Shown here: positions 50,099 through 62,522 of the stretch, in pieces
Layout of the letters: each line of letters begins with the position of its first letter
How positions within the stretch are numbered: the first letter of the stretch is position 1
NCBI GenBank assembly: GCA_016801845.1
Contig: CM028927.1
Coordinates: 14,322,501 to 14,386,500 of the forward strand
DNA length: 64,000 nt
From: Polydactylus sextarius
Taxonomy: Eukaryota > Chordata > Actinopteri > Polynemidae
Direction: 5' to 3'
The notes under the pieces: model-generated
Databases searched by the model: none
What the model saw: the letters and a program-made list of their open reading frames with translations, nothing else
Told to the model about the DNA's origin: nothing
Program-made: the position numbers and the translations under genes

Positions 50099-51656
50099 AT
50101 ATACACACCTGCGTTCTTGACTGTAAAGGGTTAAACAATCCAAAAAGGTGTCTGACACCCAACTCGGGACTCCTCAGAAGCTGTGAAGAAACAGCCAAGC
50201 TGTTTTAACACTAGTGTATTTGAAAGTATACAACAAATAATGTGTGTTCATCATTATCAGGGCATCAAAAAAAAAAAAAAATCCTGGGTTATAAAAAAAA
50301 AAGACGAACATTATCGCTCAATGATTCTTTAAGAAGCTCTATATTTTTTTTTCTTTCTTCCCTCCTCTATGTGTGTTTTGCTACAAATTCCTCGGTGGCA
50401 AACAAGTCTCACTCTACCTCTTACAGCACGATAAGAGCATCAGTCGCGGCGCTGATACTGGTCTAGTCGAAACCAAATGGGCACAAGAGAACAGGAAAAT
50501 AATAATAAAAAAAAAAAAAAAACTAAAACAAAAAACCCAAAGTCGAAGCTCATACAGCTGCAAAACCATATCACTACTTGGTAACAAAGCAGACCTCATA
50601 AATAAATGAAACATAAATGAATAGAAATGAGAAAAAAAAAAATGTTGGAAAAAAAAAAAAGAAATTTTTGTTATGTTCCTTTCTGCCTGTGGCGTTTCTA
50701 GAGTACATCAAGAGTTTGAATTGTTTGAACAGATTTAAAAAAAAAAAGAAGAGAAAAAAAAATTGTGCTAATTTTAAACAAAAGTGTTGTCGATTTTCCT
50801 ATTTCGATGACACGAGCTAAGGTCACAGATAAGAAATGTTGTTTCTCTCTCACTCTTTTTTCCTCCCCCGTTTCCCTCTTCCACCTTTTTCTCCTTTTTC
50901 TCTTCTCTGTTGTGAAGACATGCTAAAGTGCTTGTCGACTTGTCAGCTGGGGTTAGTTCAACAAAATAAGAAAAAAAAAAAATAATAAAAAATTAAAAAA
51001 AAAATATTTGGGGAAGGGGTGGGGGGGTATGCAAAGCTTGTAAAAAAAAAATTTATTTACAAAAACAACAAACGAATAAAAAAAAAAAAAAGACTAAGGC
51101 TATGAATTTAGGCATGCCTGTTTTTCACAATAGGGGGAAATGTTATTTAAATTTCCTACTTAACAAGAAACATCGGGGGGGGAATGCACAGGGCCGACCG
51201 TGAAAAAGGCCGTAGCATTAATCTGAAGGAGTGAGTTGAACTTCAGGGGTGGGAGGGTTTTGTTTTTTTTTTTGTTTGTTTTGTTTTTTTTGTTTGTTTG
51301 TTTGTTTTGTTTGGTTGGTTTTTTTGGGGGGGTGGGGTTGCGTTCTCTTGAGAAAATTTCTTGTGAAAAAAAAGGAGCTCAAATGATTTGAAGTTGTTGT
51401 GCAATACTTAATTGAGACATGAAAACCACAGATTAGTGGTAGGCTGACGCTGAGCGGTCTTTCCATCGCTTAGGGTCAGTGTCCTCTAGAGAGCTTTCCA
51501 GTCTACTATGTCAGAACTGTGGTTTCTTGTTGATTTAATTTCTTTTTTAGTTTCTTTTTTTTTTTCTTTAAATTCTTTTTTGGGCTGTAAACTATGGTCT
51601 GTCAGTCTGTGAAACTTTGCAGTATAATTCTGGTATTGTTGTTCTCTTTACGGTGT

Positions 51657-51662
51657 AATAAA
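51657..51662 (+). terminator. runx1t1: canonical poly(A) signal AATAAA, probable 3' end of runx1t1
   Basis: AATAAA lies in GGTGTAATAAATATGTTAAT and is followed by a T/G-rich stretch, including TTTGTTATTTTTTCTC from about 51688, that suits a downstream CstF-binding element. The surrounding sequence resembles what I recall of the mammalian RUNX1T1 mRNA 3' end. Cleavage would be near 51675-51685. Confidence 0.7.
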
Positions 51663-51680
51663 TATGTTAATACCTGCTTC

Positions 51681-54600
51681 AGAGACTTTGTTATTTTTTC
51701 TCTTTACAGCAGAAATATCCAAGATTACACAGAAATATACCAACATATGTGAAATTAAAGGGTAATCCATTCAGTTTTACTCCTTGATTTTACCTCAGTG
51801 CAGTCATCTGGGTAATTTAAGCTCAGATTTATTATTGACATGTTTTTTTTGTGCTATCGTGTTGTAATTTCACTAAGATAAAAGATCTTAATCATTTCCA
51901 CCACAAACAATAACACAATATCAAATTTTAACGGACTAAAGTCCGTAACAAAGTGGAGGATTGGGGGTTTTTGGTCAGCAGGTGAGATGTTACAGAATTT
52001 CCAGACAGTAAAGTTGAGATATTTTAGTTTCTGCTGCTTCAATTAGGACCGACGTTTTTATCTGTCTCTCATGAGCGTCTCCACTTTATGGATGTGCAGC
52101 ACTAAATCGCTGGAGTACTCCTTTAACACCCCGAACATCCTTATGACCAGATATATACTCAGAAAGTGCAAGGTCAGATTAGACAGTATAAAACGTGCTG
52201 AGAGGAACAAGCCGGGGGCTACTTAATTTTTTAAAGCCGGAGAATCTTAAAGGTGGTGGAGAAAAATCTGGTTGCAAGTGATGAAGGGTGCAATTCTAAA
52301 GATGGAGAAGTCTTTGTTCCTAAAAGGGAAACAGTGCAGTGAAGATGACAACTACGTTTTCTGATATGTTGTTGGTTACCAGCTACAGTATGTAACCAGT
52401 GCAAATCTGTCACCTGTTCAACTTCTCCAGAAGTAAATGCAGCATAAAATCAGTGCACGCAGATCTACACTTGTGTCTTGCTATTTATTTAATGGGTGTA
52501 AATTTCAGACAAGGAAGCAGGTGAACAGATGTAAAATCGTGACGTTCCCCAGTCCTGTTGTAGACTTGTTGCTGTTTTGTTGTAGTTTGAATTTATTCAG
52601 CGGTTAATAAAACAGAGTGGACATCTGGACAGTAAGATGTGGGGAAACCTGTTGATGCTAATGATGGTGATGTATTGTAGCTAAAAACCAAACAAAATGC
52701 AAACACAGCTTCTTCATTTTTCCAGTCTGATGCCAGTTACTCTTACGTCCAGAAGTTTCTATTGACTCCCTTCAGAAAGACAGTTTAAAAACTGTACACC
52801 GTACATTTTTATTTCAATACTTTGGAATAATATTCTACCACCAGCCTAAAGTTGAACTTTAAGATGTGGGAAACATATGAATTGTTGTTATTCACAATGA
52901 ATGAACATGACTATTTGAATTATTAGACATAGTTAATATTTAAGACACCCACGTTACCACATTACCATCATACTGTATAAGAATAATTGTGAACTTGAAA
53001 TTTACCTTCTTTCCTTCCCATAATTCCTTAATTTCCTATGTTTCATCACCTGTTTGTCCCATCAGTGTGTGTTGCAACAAAAACAATTAGAACAAAAACC
53101 CTCAGAGAAAACTATTGTAATTCTATTCAACATCTAAAACAGGTTTCTTGTGATAGACCTTATCAAACCATGATAAAAAAAATACAAATTATCAAAGTTT
53201 TTGTTTCTGAGATGTCATCTTGGAGAAAATGTTGGTTCATCTTCTCATTTAAAGGCCTCAGGCTCCGCCCACAGTAAAAAAAAAAAAGTAACAAATTTTC
53301 ACACAGTCTTGTCTAATCATGCTAAACAACAAATATGGAAAAATAGATTTTAAAAAAACACATTTTTTGTCTCAATATCACTCACTCACTATGTAAATAA
53401 CAAGTCGACAGAGAAAGAAAAATTTCGCCGACGTCACTAGTGAGCGCCCCGACACAGCGGCGTTTTAAGCGCGACGAAAACGTGCGCAATATTTGACTGC
53501 GGGCGGATACTGGAGCGGAGCGCAAACCTGAGAGCTGGTTTATGGTAAGTGAAGTCGTTATACGAGATGTCAAGTGTGCACAATGACTGACTGAGCAATC
53601 GTGCAAAACCGGATTCAATGGTTGCTGTTTTTGGATTGTGCATAAGCGGCGGCGCCCGCGTGCGTGCATATGCGCACCCGTGTCCCCTACTACGTCACAT
53701 GGCGATATGCTAATTTATTCCCTAATATAAGAATAATCATATATCGTTTAGCTGAGCTGACAAGGCTAAAGGAAATGGAAAAATTAAGGAGAATTGATGC
53801 ACATTACAACAAAGCTGTTAAGATGTAAGTCTGTGATGAAGCTATTTATATGCTACTCTAACAACAGTACAATTAACCTCTTAACTAACCTCAGTTTTTT
53901 TTTTTTTTTTTTTTTGCCTGACAAGATTGTGTTGGGCCTCAAAGAGCTGGGATCAGCTGCTCCCTTTTAAAATGAGTGACAGTGAAGCCATACAGCAGCT
54001 CTGGAAGCTCCCTCTTATCTTGGTGTTGAACCACTTTGGAGTTGATAAAGCTCAGGGATGAGTTTGACTGCAGTGATATTCCTGCCACATTCTTCTACAT
54101 AAAGTTCATTGTGTCCAGGGCTCTTTTTCTCTCCCTCCTCGCTCTTCTCTCCTCCCTTGTCTTTTCTCACTCTCTCTTATCAAACCAGGCAGAAGCAGAC
54201 AGCGACTTGAATTAAGCGCTGGTCGGGGGGGAGCTGCTTGCAGCCGATAACAATACAAAATGGATTTTCTCAAACAGAGAAAAACAGCTGTCTCCATTAT
54301 TTGAATGCTTCACCTTTCCCCGCTCCATTAATTGGCTCTTTGATCACAGGCAGAGGTGCACGGTGACTGATAAGGAATAGGTTATTAGTAAAGTAGCCTG
54401 GAGGACCGAGAGGCGGCTGGCCGTGCCGGGCTGCAAGAGATGAGATAAAGGCGTGGTAATGCCGGTGTGAGAGAGTGCCGGTGAGTGATAGGGCCTTACC
54501 GTCTGGCCCTCTCGCTCCCCGCTTGGCTCCCGGGCGGCAGGGGAAAAAAAAAAAGAGCAGCAGCGGGACGAAGCGCGATATTGCAGCTAATTCAGGATTG

Positions 54601-57425
54601 TGATTCAGCTTGTGGGGAAGGATAAAGCGTGGGATTTGATTCCATAACAGCTTTAAGTGGTAGATCTCTCTCTCACACCTTACTCTTACAAAATCAAACT
54701 GTGTGACAGGAAATTTTCCTCCACGCTTTTCATATCTACCTGATCCGTGGTAACCTAAATGCTAAGGCATGTGACAGAACCTGCCATGAGTAAAAGTAGA
54801 GGGAGAGAGAGGGAGAGGGTGGTGATGGGTGACATTACCCCATCCATGGCTTCTTTTAAAAGATGGGCGGCCCCTTTGATGTTGCGAGTTAAATTCACTG
54901 CATTAAATCTGATGGAATTCTCACTATAAGCCTGTTTATGTATTTTCTCACATCCACGGACAAGGGAAGATTTGCCACACTTCTCAGCAGAGGAAAGGAA
55001 TCTTCAAGAAGTTACTATCTTGTAATCCTCCTCTCTCTCTCACCCTCTCTCTCTCTCTTCCCTCTCTCTATCTCTTTCCCCCCCTCTCTTCAAGAAATAG
55101 GACCGGAGGGGACAAGCAGGGTATTTGTGTGTTGTAAAGCGTGTTAAGAAAAGAGGGGAAGTGTTGATATTAAATTACCGAACACAAGGTTATCTAGTTC
55201 CTGCACATGGCTAGGCTGCCCTGGGCCAAGGGTAATCTGCTAATAGCGTTCACACCGAATGACATTATTAAGGAACTGGGCCCATGTGTCAGACCTCTCT
55301 CTATCCGCCTCTCTCCCTTTTCCTCTCTCTCTCTCTCTCTCAGACACACACTAGGAACAGTAGTGAAGAGAGGAAAAATAGCAAAAAAGACGGGGTGGGG
55401 TGGAGGGGCAGAGATGGATGAGGAGAGCTGGAGGAAGAGATAGGAGTTGAGGAGCCAGACTGAAAGGGAGATGGAGAGAAAACACCAGAAGAGCAGAGAA
55501 ATCGGGGTAAAGTATATGATACTGATTTCCTTTCTTTTTTTTTTATCAGTGGTAGAATATGCCTCTGCAAATATCAAAGTTGCAGATGATTTATGACTCA
55601 TGACAAAAACTCTTATATATATGGGGAATTGTGACCTACTGAACCATTTTGATGTGAAGGGCTATGCATCAGACATGCAGAGCTGCATTACAAGTAGTTA
55701 AGTCATTTAATCCAACAACAACAACAACAACGAGCTCTTAATTACACCACAAACGTTGTAGCTTACTGAGCGAGAGAACATCCTAACCCTTATGTCTCTT
55801 CAGCCGGTGCAGTAAGAGTGTACTCCAGCGGTGGCGTATACAGGCCAAGGACAAAAGCCTGTGCAGCTATCAATGTCAAGTAATGGCCTCCATACACTGC
55901 CCAGCAGGTGAGTGTAGAGAAAAATACACAACGCTTCCTTATGTCCCCGGGGGAGAAGTGAAAACTCACTGGGAAGATTCAATAGAGAAAAAAGTAATCT
56001 TTTTTTCCTCGTCTTTACCCCCAACCCTCCACATCCTCCTCCAGTCTCACCCTTAGCCGTGGAAGCATCTTATAATCCACCTTGCATTTGTTCTACATGA
56101 AACAACCGTGATTGTTTCACACAAATGTAAATGCACATTCAAGCATGCACATTCGCAGACGTACACACGTGGAGAAATAAAGGCTCAAATGGAGCGGCGA
56201 ATTCAGATCACATCTGTTGCTGTTATAAACACGGTTGCAGTATAACAATCATTTAAAACATAGTTTTCTCCAGTCGATGGAAAGTGCAAAATAATAGAAA
56301 ATCTTCCACACCGCAGACAATAAATCTTGTAGTTGCACAAAAATCGGACGGTAATCCATATGTTTCATTATTAAAAAATATAGCTGAAAAATAATTTTAA
56401 AAATGGAAAACGCTGCCCTTTTACAGGGCTTATTGTAGTGATTAAGGATTCCCCTTGACATTTTCAAATTCGCATCAGACTGTATGGAGTAAACAAGCAA
56501 TTTAACTTCAAGTTCTGACAGGCCATCGAATCACAAATAACTAGTGGTGCATTCTCACAGCGACTCACCTCTCAGTGGGAAAACATTTCTCTGAACCTCA
56601 TTATTTGACATTGACTTCATGGCAAGTATATGTTTTCATTCCCGTGTGTGATGTGCTGCTCGTGTATGTGTGTGTGTATTTGGGTGTTTAAGTGCCAAAG
56701 TGAACATCTTGCTAGGATGTGAAGTCAGGAGGTCTCTTCCCTTGCAGGCAGCCAGCGGAGAGGAGGTGATTGATGGCTAATGAGAGCTGAATGAGGGGCT
56801 GAGGCCAAACACGCTGTATACGCCTACTGTGGCTTTAACACATGATGGATGACACGCTGAGATATAGTGCCCACACATACACATGATACTGTAAGAAGTT
56901 TATGTGGATGTGTGTGGTCACTATGAAAGCGCTGATGAAAGAGGTGCACGTTGATACGGGGATGTTCACTTTTACATCAGTCTATGTGTGTTTCCTCCAT
57001 TTAGCAGGTAATACACTTAACTCTCCTGATGCAAAACAGTGACATAAGCTAATCTTCACGATCTATCATCTTATCTTCTCAATCCTTCAAAGCTCGCACT
57101 TTTCTCATGTTGCATTTTCTGTTTCACATTTAAATCCACTGAGCCAAATCGCATCCAAAAACAGTTTACCATGACACACAGTGGGACATCACACTCCATC
57201 CGTCATGTTGAACCCCAACTGTTTCCTGCTCAGTGGATCCATCCCATACCATTCAAACACCACGCAGACTGCTCCTATAGACGCGGCGTGACGCCTCGTA
57301 TAAACCCCACAACATATGGATAGTCTGTAAATCCTTTTTTATCATCCAGCTTAGTTAGATCGGCGATGCACTGGTGTAACCTTGACTGAGACGTTTGCAC
57401 ATGCAAGAAAACATTCATGACCTAA
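51681..57425. other. intergenic, downstream of runx1t1
   Basis: No coding gene can be supported. Contains a CpG-rich patch at 53425-53705 with a strong splice-donor-like site, pyrimidine-rich low-complexity runs at about 55027-55090 and 55315-55343, a (CAA)n tract near 55711-55731, and a PBX/HOX-type motif TGATTGATGG at 56767. Confidence 0.6.
53425..53705. promoter_or_regulatory. CpG-rich patch, candidate promoter of an unknown transcript
   Basis: CpGs are dense in an otherwise AT-rich intergenic region (CGGCGTTTTAAGCGCGACG near 53458; GCGGCGGCGCCCGCGTGCG near 53646). ACGTCAC (CRE-type half site) appears at about 53431 and again near 53692, flanking the patch. A strong donor-like TATG|GTAAGT has its GT at 53545. 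It could be a lncRNA promoter, an enhancer or a CpG-rich repeat remnant; direction is undecided. Confidence 0.35.
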
Positions 57426-57429
57426 AGTG

Positions 57430-57670
57430 AAACAGTGTCGAAGCAGTAGCACTGTGGTTTCACAGTAAGAAGGTTCTGGGTTTGGACCTTTCTGAGTTTA
57501 CATGCTCTTCTTGTACTTGTGTAGGTTTCCTCTTGGTATTCAGGTTCCTCCCACAGTCCAAAAACATGCAGGTTAATTGGCGCCCTTGAAAATTACCCGT
57601 AGGTGTGATTTTGAGCGTGAATGTTTGTCTCTGTCAGACTATGATCGACTGACCTGATCTACTGGGTCGT
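57430..57670 (+). repeat. degenerate teleost dispersed repeat
   Basis: The order of words GTAGCACTGTGGTTTCACAG, AGTAAGAAGGTTCTGGGTTT, TTCCTCCCACAGTCCAAAAA, CATGCAGGTTAATTGG and ACCCGTAGGTGTGATTTTGA matches, with many substitutions, a well-known interspersed repeat found in numerous copies in fish genomes. The segment GGTTCTGGGTTTGGACC is reminiscent of a tRNA B box, as in SINE-derived sequences. I recognise the family by its words and will not name a subfamily. Ends are approximate. Confidence 0.7.
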
Positions 57671-59368
57671 ATAACCAGCGTTTCTTTCTTCTTTCATCAG
57701 AGGATTCATATTTCATTTCTATTTTAATTATTATTATTATTGTAAATTAAAATATTTTTTATTATCTTGTTTAAACCACATTAAAATGTTTTTATATGAT
57801 TGTTTATGATAAAAAAATATCTATCAAAAATGTCTTTATTGATGTTGCATTTGAATAATTTGATTTGTTCAGAGTCTTAAGACTTGTTACTAGTTCATTT
57901 TTAGTTATTGTTGGTAATTGTTTGAGCGCTACAAGTGTCCTCAAGTCACAAATTATGACAGTGTGTAAAAGCAGCTGCCATAAAATGTCATAATAAGTAG
58001 TTCATCGTTGGATTTAAATGTTTTGTTTTTCTCAGAAGATAACACAAACCAGAGGACATTCATCACAAATGTTAGAGCTATGAATAAATAAAAATTGACA
58101 TAGCATCAGGAAAATAATCTAACTGTAATGATAATGAATAATAGATTTCTGTCACATGTTGTTTGAATGAATGAATGAAATAACTTATTTCAGTTCATTT
58201 GCACAAAATAAGAAATTCACAGAATCAAAATGAAAGTTGTCAATTTCGAACTGACCGAAACGGTGTAGACAGAAGCTAAAGACGCTTTAGCTTTAGCGTC
58301 TTTAAGCTTAAGCGAAGCTGTTGTTTTCTTTGCCTGTGACTTCTCACAGTATTTTCTTTTCCTCTTGACATTATTCAGCATATTTAATCTTTCTGGCTGC
58401 ACTCAGAACTCTGAACAGTCATAAATAAACCTGTTCATTAACATGATTTATAAAATATAGTGGTGTGTTTCACCTGAAAAGTGCCCGCTGCTACAAATGG
58501 GTCAGTCGACTCTATAACTCTTTCTGTCTGGCGTCGGAGTCGAATAGAATTCACTATTAAACATTACTTGCATACGTTGAACTAAATCATGCATTGAAGC
58601 AGTATATCAGAAAGTGAAAGTGTTGAATGTTTAGAGAGTGTGATTGGAGTGTGCTTGTGATGCATCATGTCCAATCTTAAACGAAGCAACAAAGGAGGGT
58701 GATAAATCAGCAGGAACTTATTTTCTTGTTTTTGTGTTCCTTCTCCTGTTTACAATCATTATTATGCTTTTTTTTTTTTATTATTTCACACTTAAATTGG
58801 TCTCCTCTCGTCTGTCAAGACAGAGAAGGAAAAAAATAACTGTAACCAAGTGCAGCCTGATGAAACTAGGCTGACCACCAAAGCAACACCATACATTAGT
58901 ACTGCTGTCCAGACAGACAAGGAGACGCCATAAGCACCCGGAGTGCTCCCGAAGAAATTTATAGCTTATTCTCGAGCATCCTTTATACCTCCTGGCCCCA
59001 CTTCCATCCTGCCCATCCCTGGTCCTCTGTCTCCCCCATCTCTCCTTATCCAGCAACCTCCCCTTGGCTTCCCCAGCTGTTGTGCACCTGGATGCTGGTT
59101 GAGGAGAGGGATGGGAATGCATGCCATCCATCTCTCTGAGGGGGCGTGTGTGTGTGTTCAGTTGGGGGTTGCTTCCAGGAAGCAAAAGGTAGTTGTGTTG
59201 TGGCTAAAACTAAATGGCATAGCTCTGAGATGGTGCTACACTGGTCTTTAATTCTGTATAGATGTCACGACTTCGGGCAGGGCAAGACCATCAAGTGCAA
59301 ACTAAGGCAGAATATGGCAGCAACTGTAAAGTTCATTAAGTCTGTTTATGTCATTTGTAAATGGTGGG

Positions 59369-59370
<2 letters not shown>

Positions 59371-59408
<38 letters not shown>
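59371..59408. repeat. TG microsatellite
   Basis: Pure (TG)19. Confidence 0.92.
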
Positions 59409-59410
<2 letters not shown>

Positions 59411-62400
59411 ACAAATGATTTGTCAGGCAATGAGTTAACTATTGGTTTCCTGCTGTTCTGACAAAAAAAGTACTAACCATACTAATAATTTCTCCAGTTT
59501 GCTATTTTACTTCTTATGTTTGTCCTGATTTGTGAAGGAAAAAAAATGTTTCATATTAATGAGTTGACAAAAGTTGAAGAAAGAATGACAGGGCCAATGG
59601 AATATTTATAATGAAGCACTTCTCGAGGTCGTCCCTGCGGAGGATATAAAATTAATTTATTCCAATGCTATGTATTAATAAAAACGCTAAAATGTGATAG
59701 AAACACCACAGGCACATCAAACCATCATCTTGATTAAAAGCTATTTACTGCCAAACCGTTTGTTTGTGAAATCAATTTTTCATTTTAAATGTCACATTTC
59801 TTATGAGTTTTCGCGATGCAGACTGCCTGAGATATTTTTGTTGAAATATACATGGAACTTCTCCGCTCTCCCATGGCACACAGATTTGATTGGTGTGAGA
59901 GGGAAGGAAGATTGATGAAGATTATCCAGGGTCGATTGTCAGGGGAGAGAGGGAGGTTGCAGCATTGTTCATTTGTGTGAAATGTCTCAGATCGAAAATG
60001 GCAGCTCCCATATGGATTCAAATCCAGGCACAGTCCTCCACTAATAAACAAACTGCATAGGGAAAAAAGGCACAGATAGGAGACAAAAGTTGAACTAAAT
60101 AAATCTGAATTTAAATACAGTTTGAAAACGCAAAATGAGCAAAACTACTACATCACTTAAGACGCCACTATTACTTCGTACTGTGAACGTGTTTAGAAAT
60201 ATCAAGCAATATTTCGGCTATACGTATTTAATCGAACGGCTGCCGACTCCACTGAGAGTCGGCAAGTAATTTTCCACATTGTTTTGGTTTGCCCATATAC
60301 ACGGCTGAGTTGCTGATTAAAAAAACATCAGCTGTGGTGAAGAAAGTCAAACATTTAATGGGCCGAAGACACTCAGATATTTTTCTCAGGAGATGTAAAA
60401 CCAAACCGGAGATAAGTGAATGTTGGACTTGCATTTGATAGAGAAAAGCAACACACTGGTGTCAGAGCAGCAGCAGTTGCTAAAGAGGGAAATTAGGTTA
60501 AGATTAAGATATGTCAAGTCAAGATAATATTGTATCTGGATTGCATGTGTTTGTTTTATGGTATTGAATAAAATTTAACTCCTTTAGAAGGTCTAGGACA
60601 GATTTCTATGTCAGTTAATATCCTTATCTAGCTAATAAGATGTGTTTTTGGTGTTTTTTTTTTTTTTTTCAAGATATGTGGGCAAAAGTTGATACAGGCA
60701 GTTTAGCTGGTTTTGCTGAATAGCAAATATTTAAAGGGTTGGAAAATTAGAGGTGCAGTTTTTCCTTTCTAAAGGAACTGCAGAGCTCCCCTCTATTAGC
60801 AACCTAAAGGCAACAGACGTGATATCTAATATTCTGGAGAGAGAGGTCAATATGAAAATAATTTGTCTGTCTAATGCTGCTCAGATCTCCACGGATCGTC
60901 CAGCCGCTCAGTTGCCGTCTGCACCACTCGTCTGGCTATAAATTACTAAACTTTTTTTGCTTGTGCTTCGAGTTCCTTACAAAATATCCCTTGCCAATCC
61001 AAAGAACTTTTCCTGTCGTGTCTCCCACAAACACCCACACAGGATATCACCACAACTTCAACATCTCCTCCAAATGGTAATATCCAGAGAATTAGATGGA
61101 TTAAATCCCAGTGAATCATGATTCCAACTCATCTCCCTCATGGAGAGGTGGGACTCCATCAGTGATCGGCTGCGTTAGGTCAAGCAGCGGCTGACAGACC
61201 ATCATGAAACCATTTCCTCCATCAGACCCCTCTCACTCTGCCTCCTTTGTTCCTCTGACATCTTGGATTCATCTTGCTGCTCATCTTTCTCTGTCTCTCT
61301 CTCTCTCTTGCAACATCTTGTATTTATCATTTCATCTGTTGAATCTGCATGTACTATCACTCTTTGTCAAATAACATCTTGCACTTATCAATCCATCCTT
61401 TTACTATTGTTGGACTCATTTATCCTTCGTCACTTCATTGCTCTCTCTCCTCTCTCTTTCTCTCTCTCTCTCTGTGTCTGTGTCTCGCTGTCTGTCTCTC
61501 AGATCTGCAACAAATGTTTGACCAAGTTGTTCCACACTGTATTATTCAGCGCTGTGTGGGAGTCGGCGTCATCAGACATGTATGCTTGACATGATGCATT
61601 GGCTCTGTTTAATTATAGAGATGCTGAATAAATATTTACAGATGGCCGATCTGTCTTCTCCCAGCCAGGCCCATGAGTGTGATTTATGAACCATCAGTTA
61701 ATGCAGAACAAACGACTGTCATTGTTTCTGTACAGAGGCTGGATATTATGCACTACATGTATGTATCATAACCATCTGTATGGTCTTAGATACTGTGTTG
61801 TTAATACATGCAAGTACCAGTGGCAACAAGTCTAGATGGCGTTTGTTCAGAGTTTAAACAGGTTCTTGAGACTGTATTAACCTGTAAAGGTGTAGCCATG
61901 ACTTTAGCTTCGATAGCTGTCAGGTCTTGTCAGATATGTTGGATTCCAGCAGTGCTACAAGAATACATTAAAGTTTTAAAACTCTGCCCTGAAATAACCC
62001 ACAAGAAGACCTGATACAGACTCTGGTTTACATGGCTTGAAGTGAACTTTTCCATTCTAAAATTACAAAAAATCGTTGCATCTAATTAAAATTAGATGGA
62101 AAAATGCAGTTAAATTTGAAATATACTTCAATTGATTCCAGAATTTATACAAACAAATAAGTAGTACTTCAATTTGGGGTGGTGGGGTGATGAATAAAAA
62201 TAAACCTGACCTAATTCAAGCCAAAGGGAATTGGTTTCTGAATCAAGCCAAACCCAAAGAGTCAGGCTAATCGAGTTTGGGCTGAGATTCAAAGCTCTAG
62301 ATTAGCAGCCCCTGCATCCAAAGCACTGGTGTATTACCAGCGTGGGAGGTTGTGTGGAAACAGAAGAGCTGCAAAGCTAGTTACGATGAACTGCTGGTGC

Positions 62401-62496
62401 ACTAACACTGTGTCTGTACATGTAATATCCATAAAAGACTTGCTTTTGATGTGTAACATGACTTGTGGCCAGTGGGTGGCTAAACTCTCAAGCCAC

Positions 62497-62522
62497 TTTT
62501 TTTTTTTTTTTTTTTTTTTTTT
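62497..62522. repeat. poly-T tract
   Basis: Twenty-six consecutive T. No LINE or SINE body was recognised next to it on the minus strand. Confidence 0.85.

Larger units (their letters stand above)
47134..51680 (+). other. runx1t1: runx1t1 3' UTR (about 4.5 kb)
   Basis: From the stop codon to the poly(A) signal at 51657 there is no supportable reading frame. The length agrees with the several-kilobase 3' UTR of mammalian RUNX1T1. It is AT-rich with many T and A homopolymers (for example T-rich 47570-47654, T-rich 49005-49035, A-rich 49109-49177), a G-rich block at 48870-48917, AU-rich elements UUAUUUAUU at 48371 and 49386, and a Pumilio-type UGUAAAUA at 47500. Earlier poly(A) hexamers exist, such as AATAAA at 50093. 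The exact 3' end is inferred as about 20 nt beyond the last hexamer. Confidence 0.75.
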
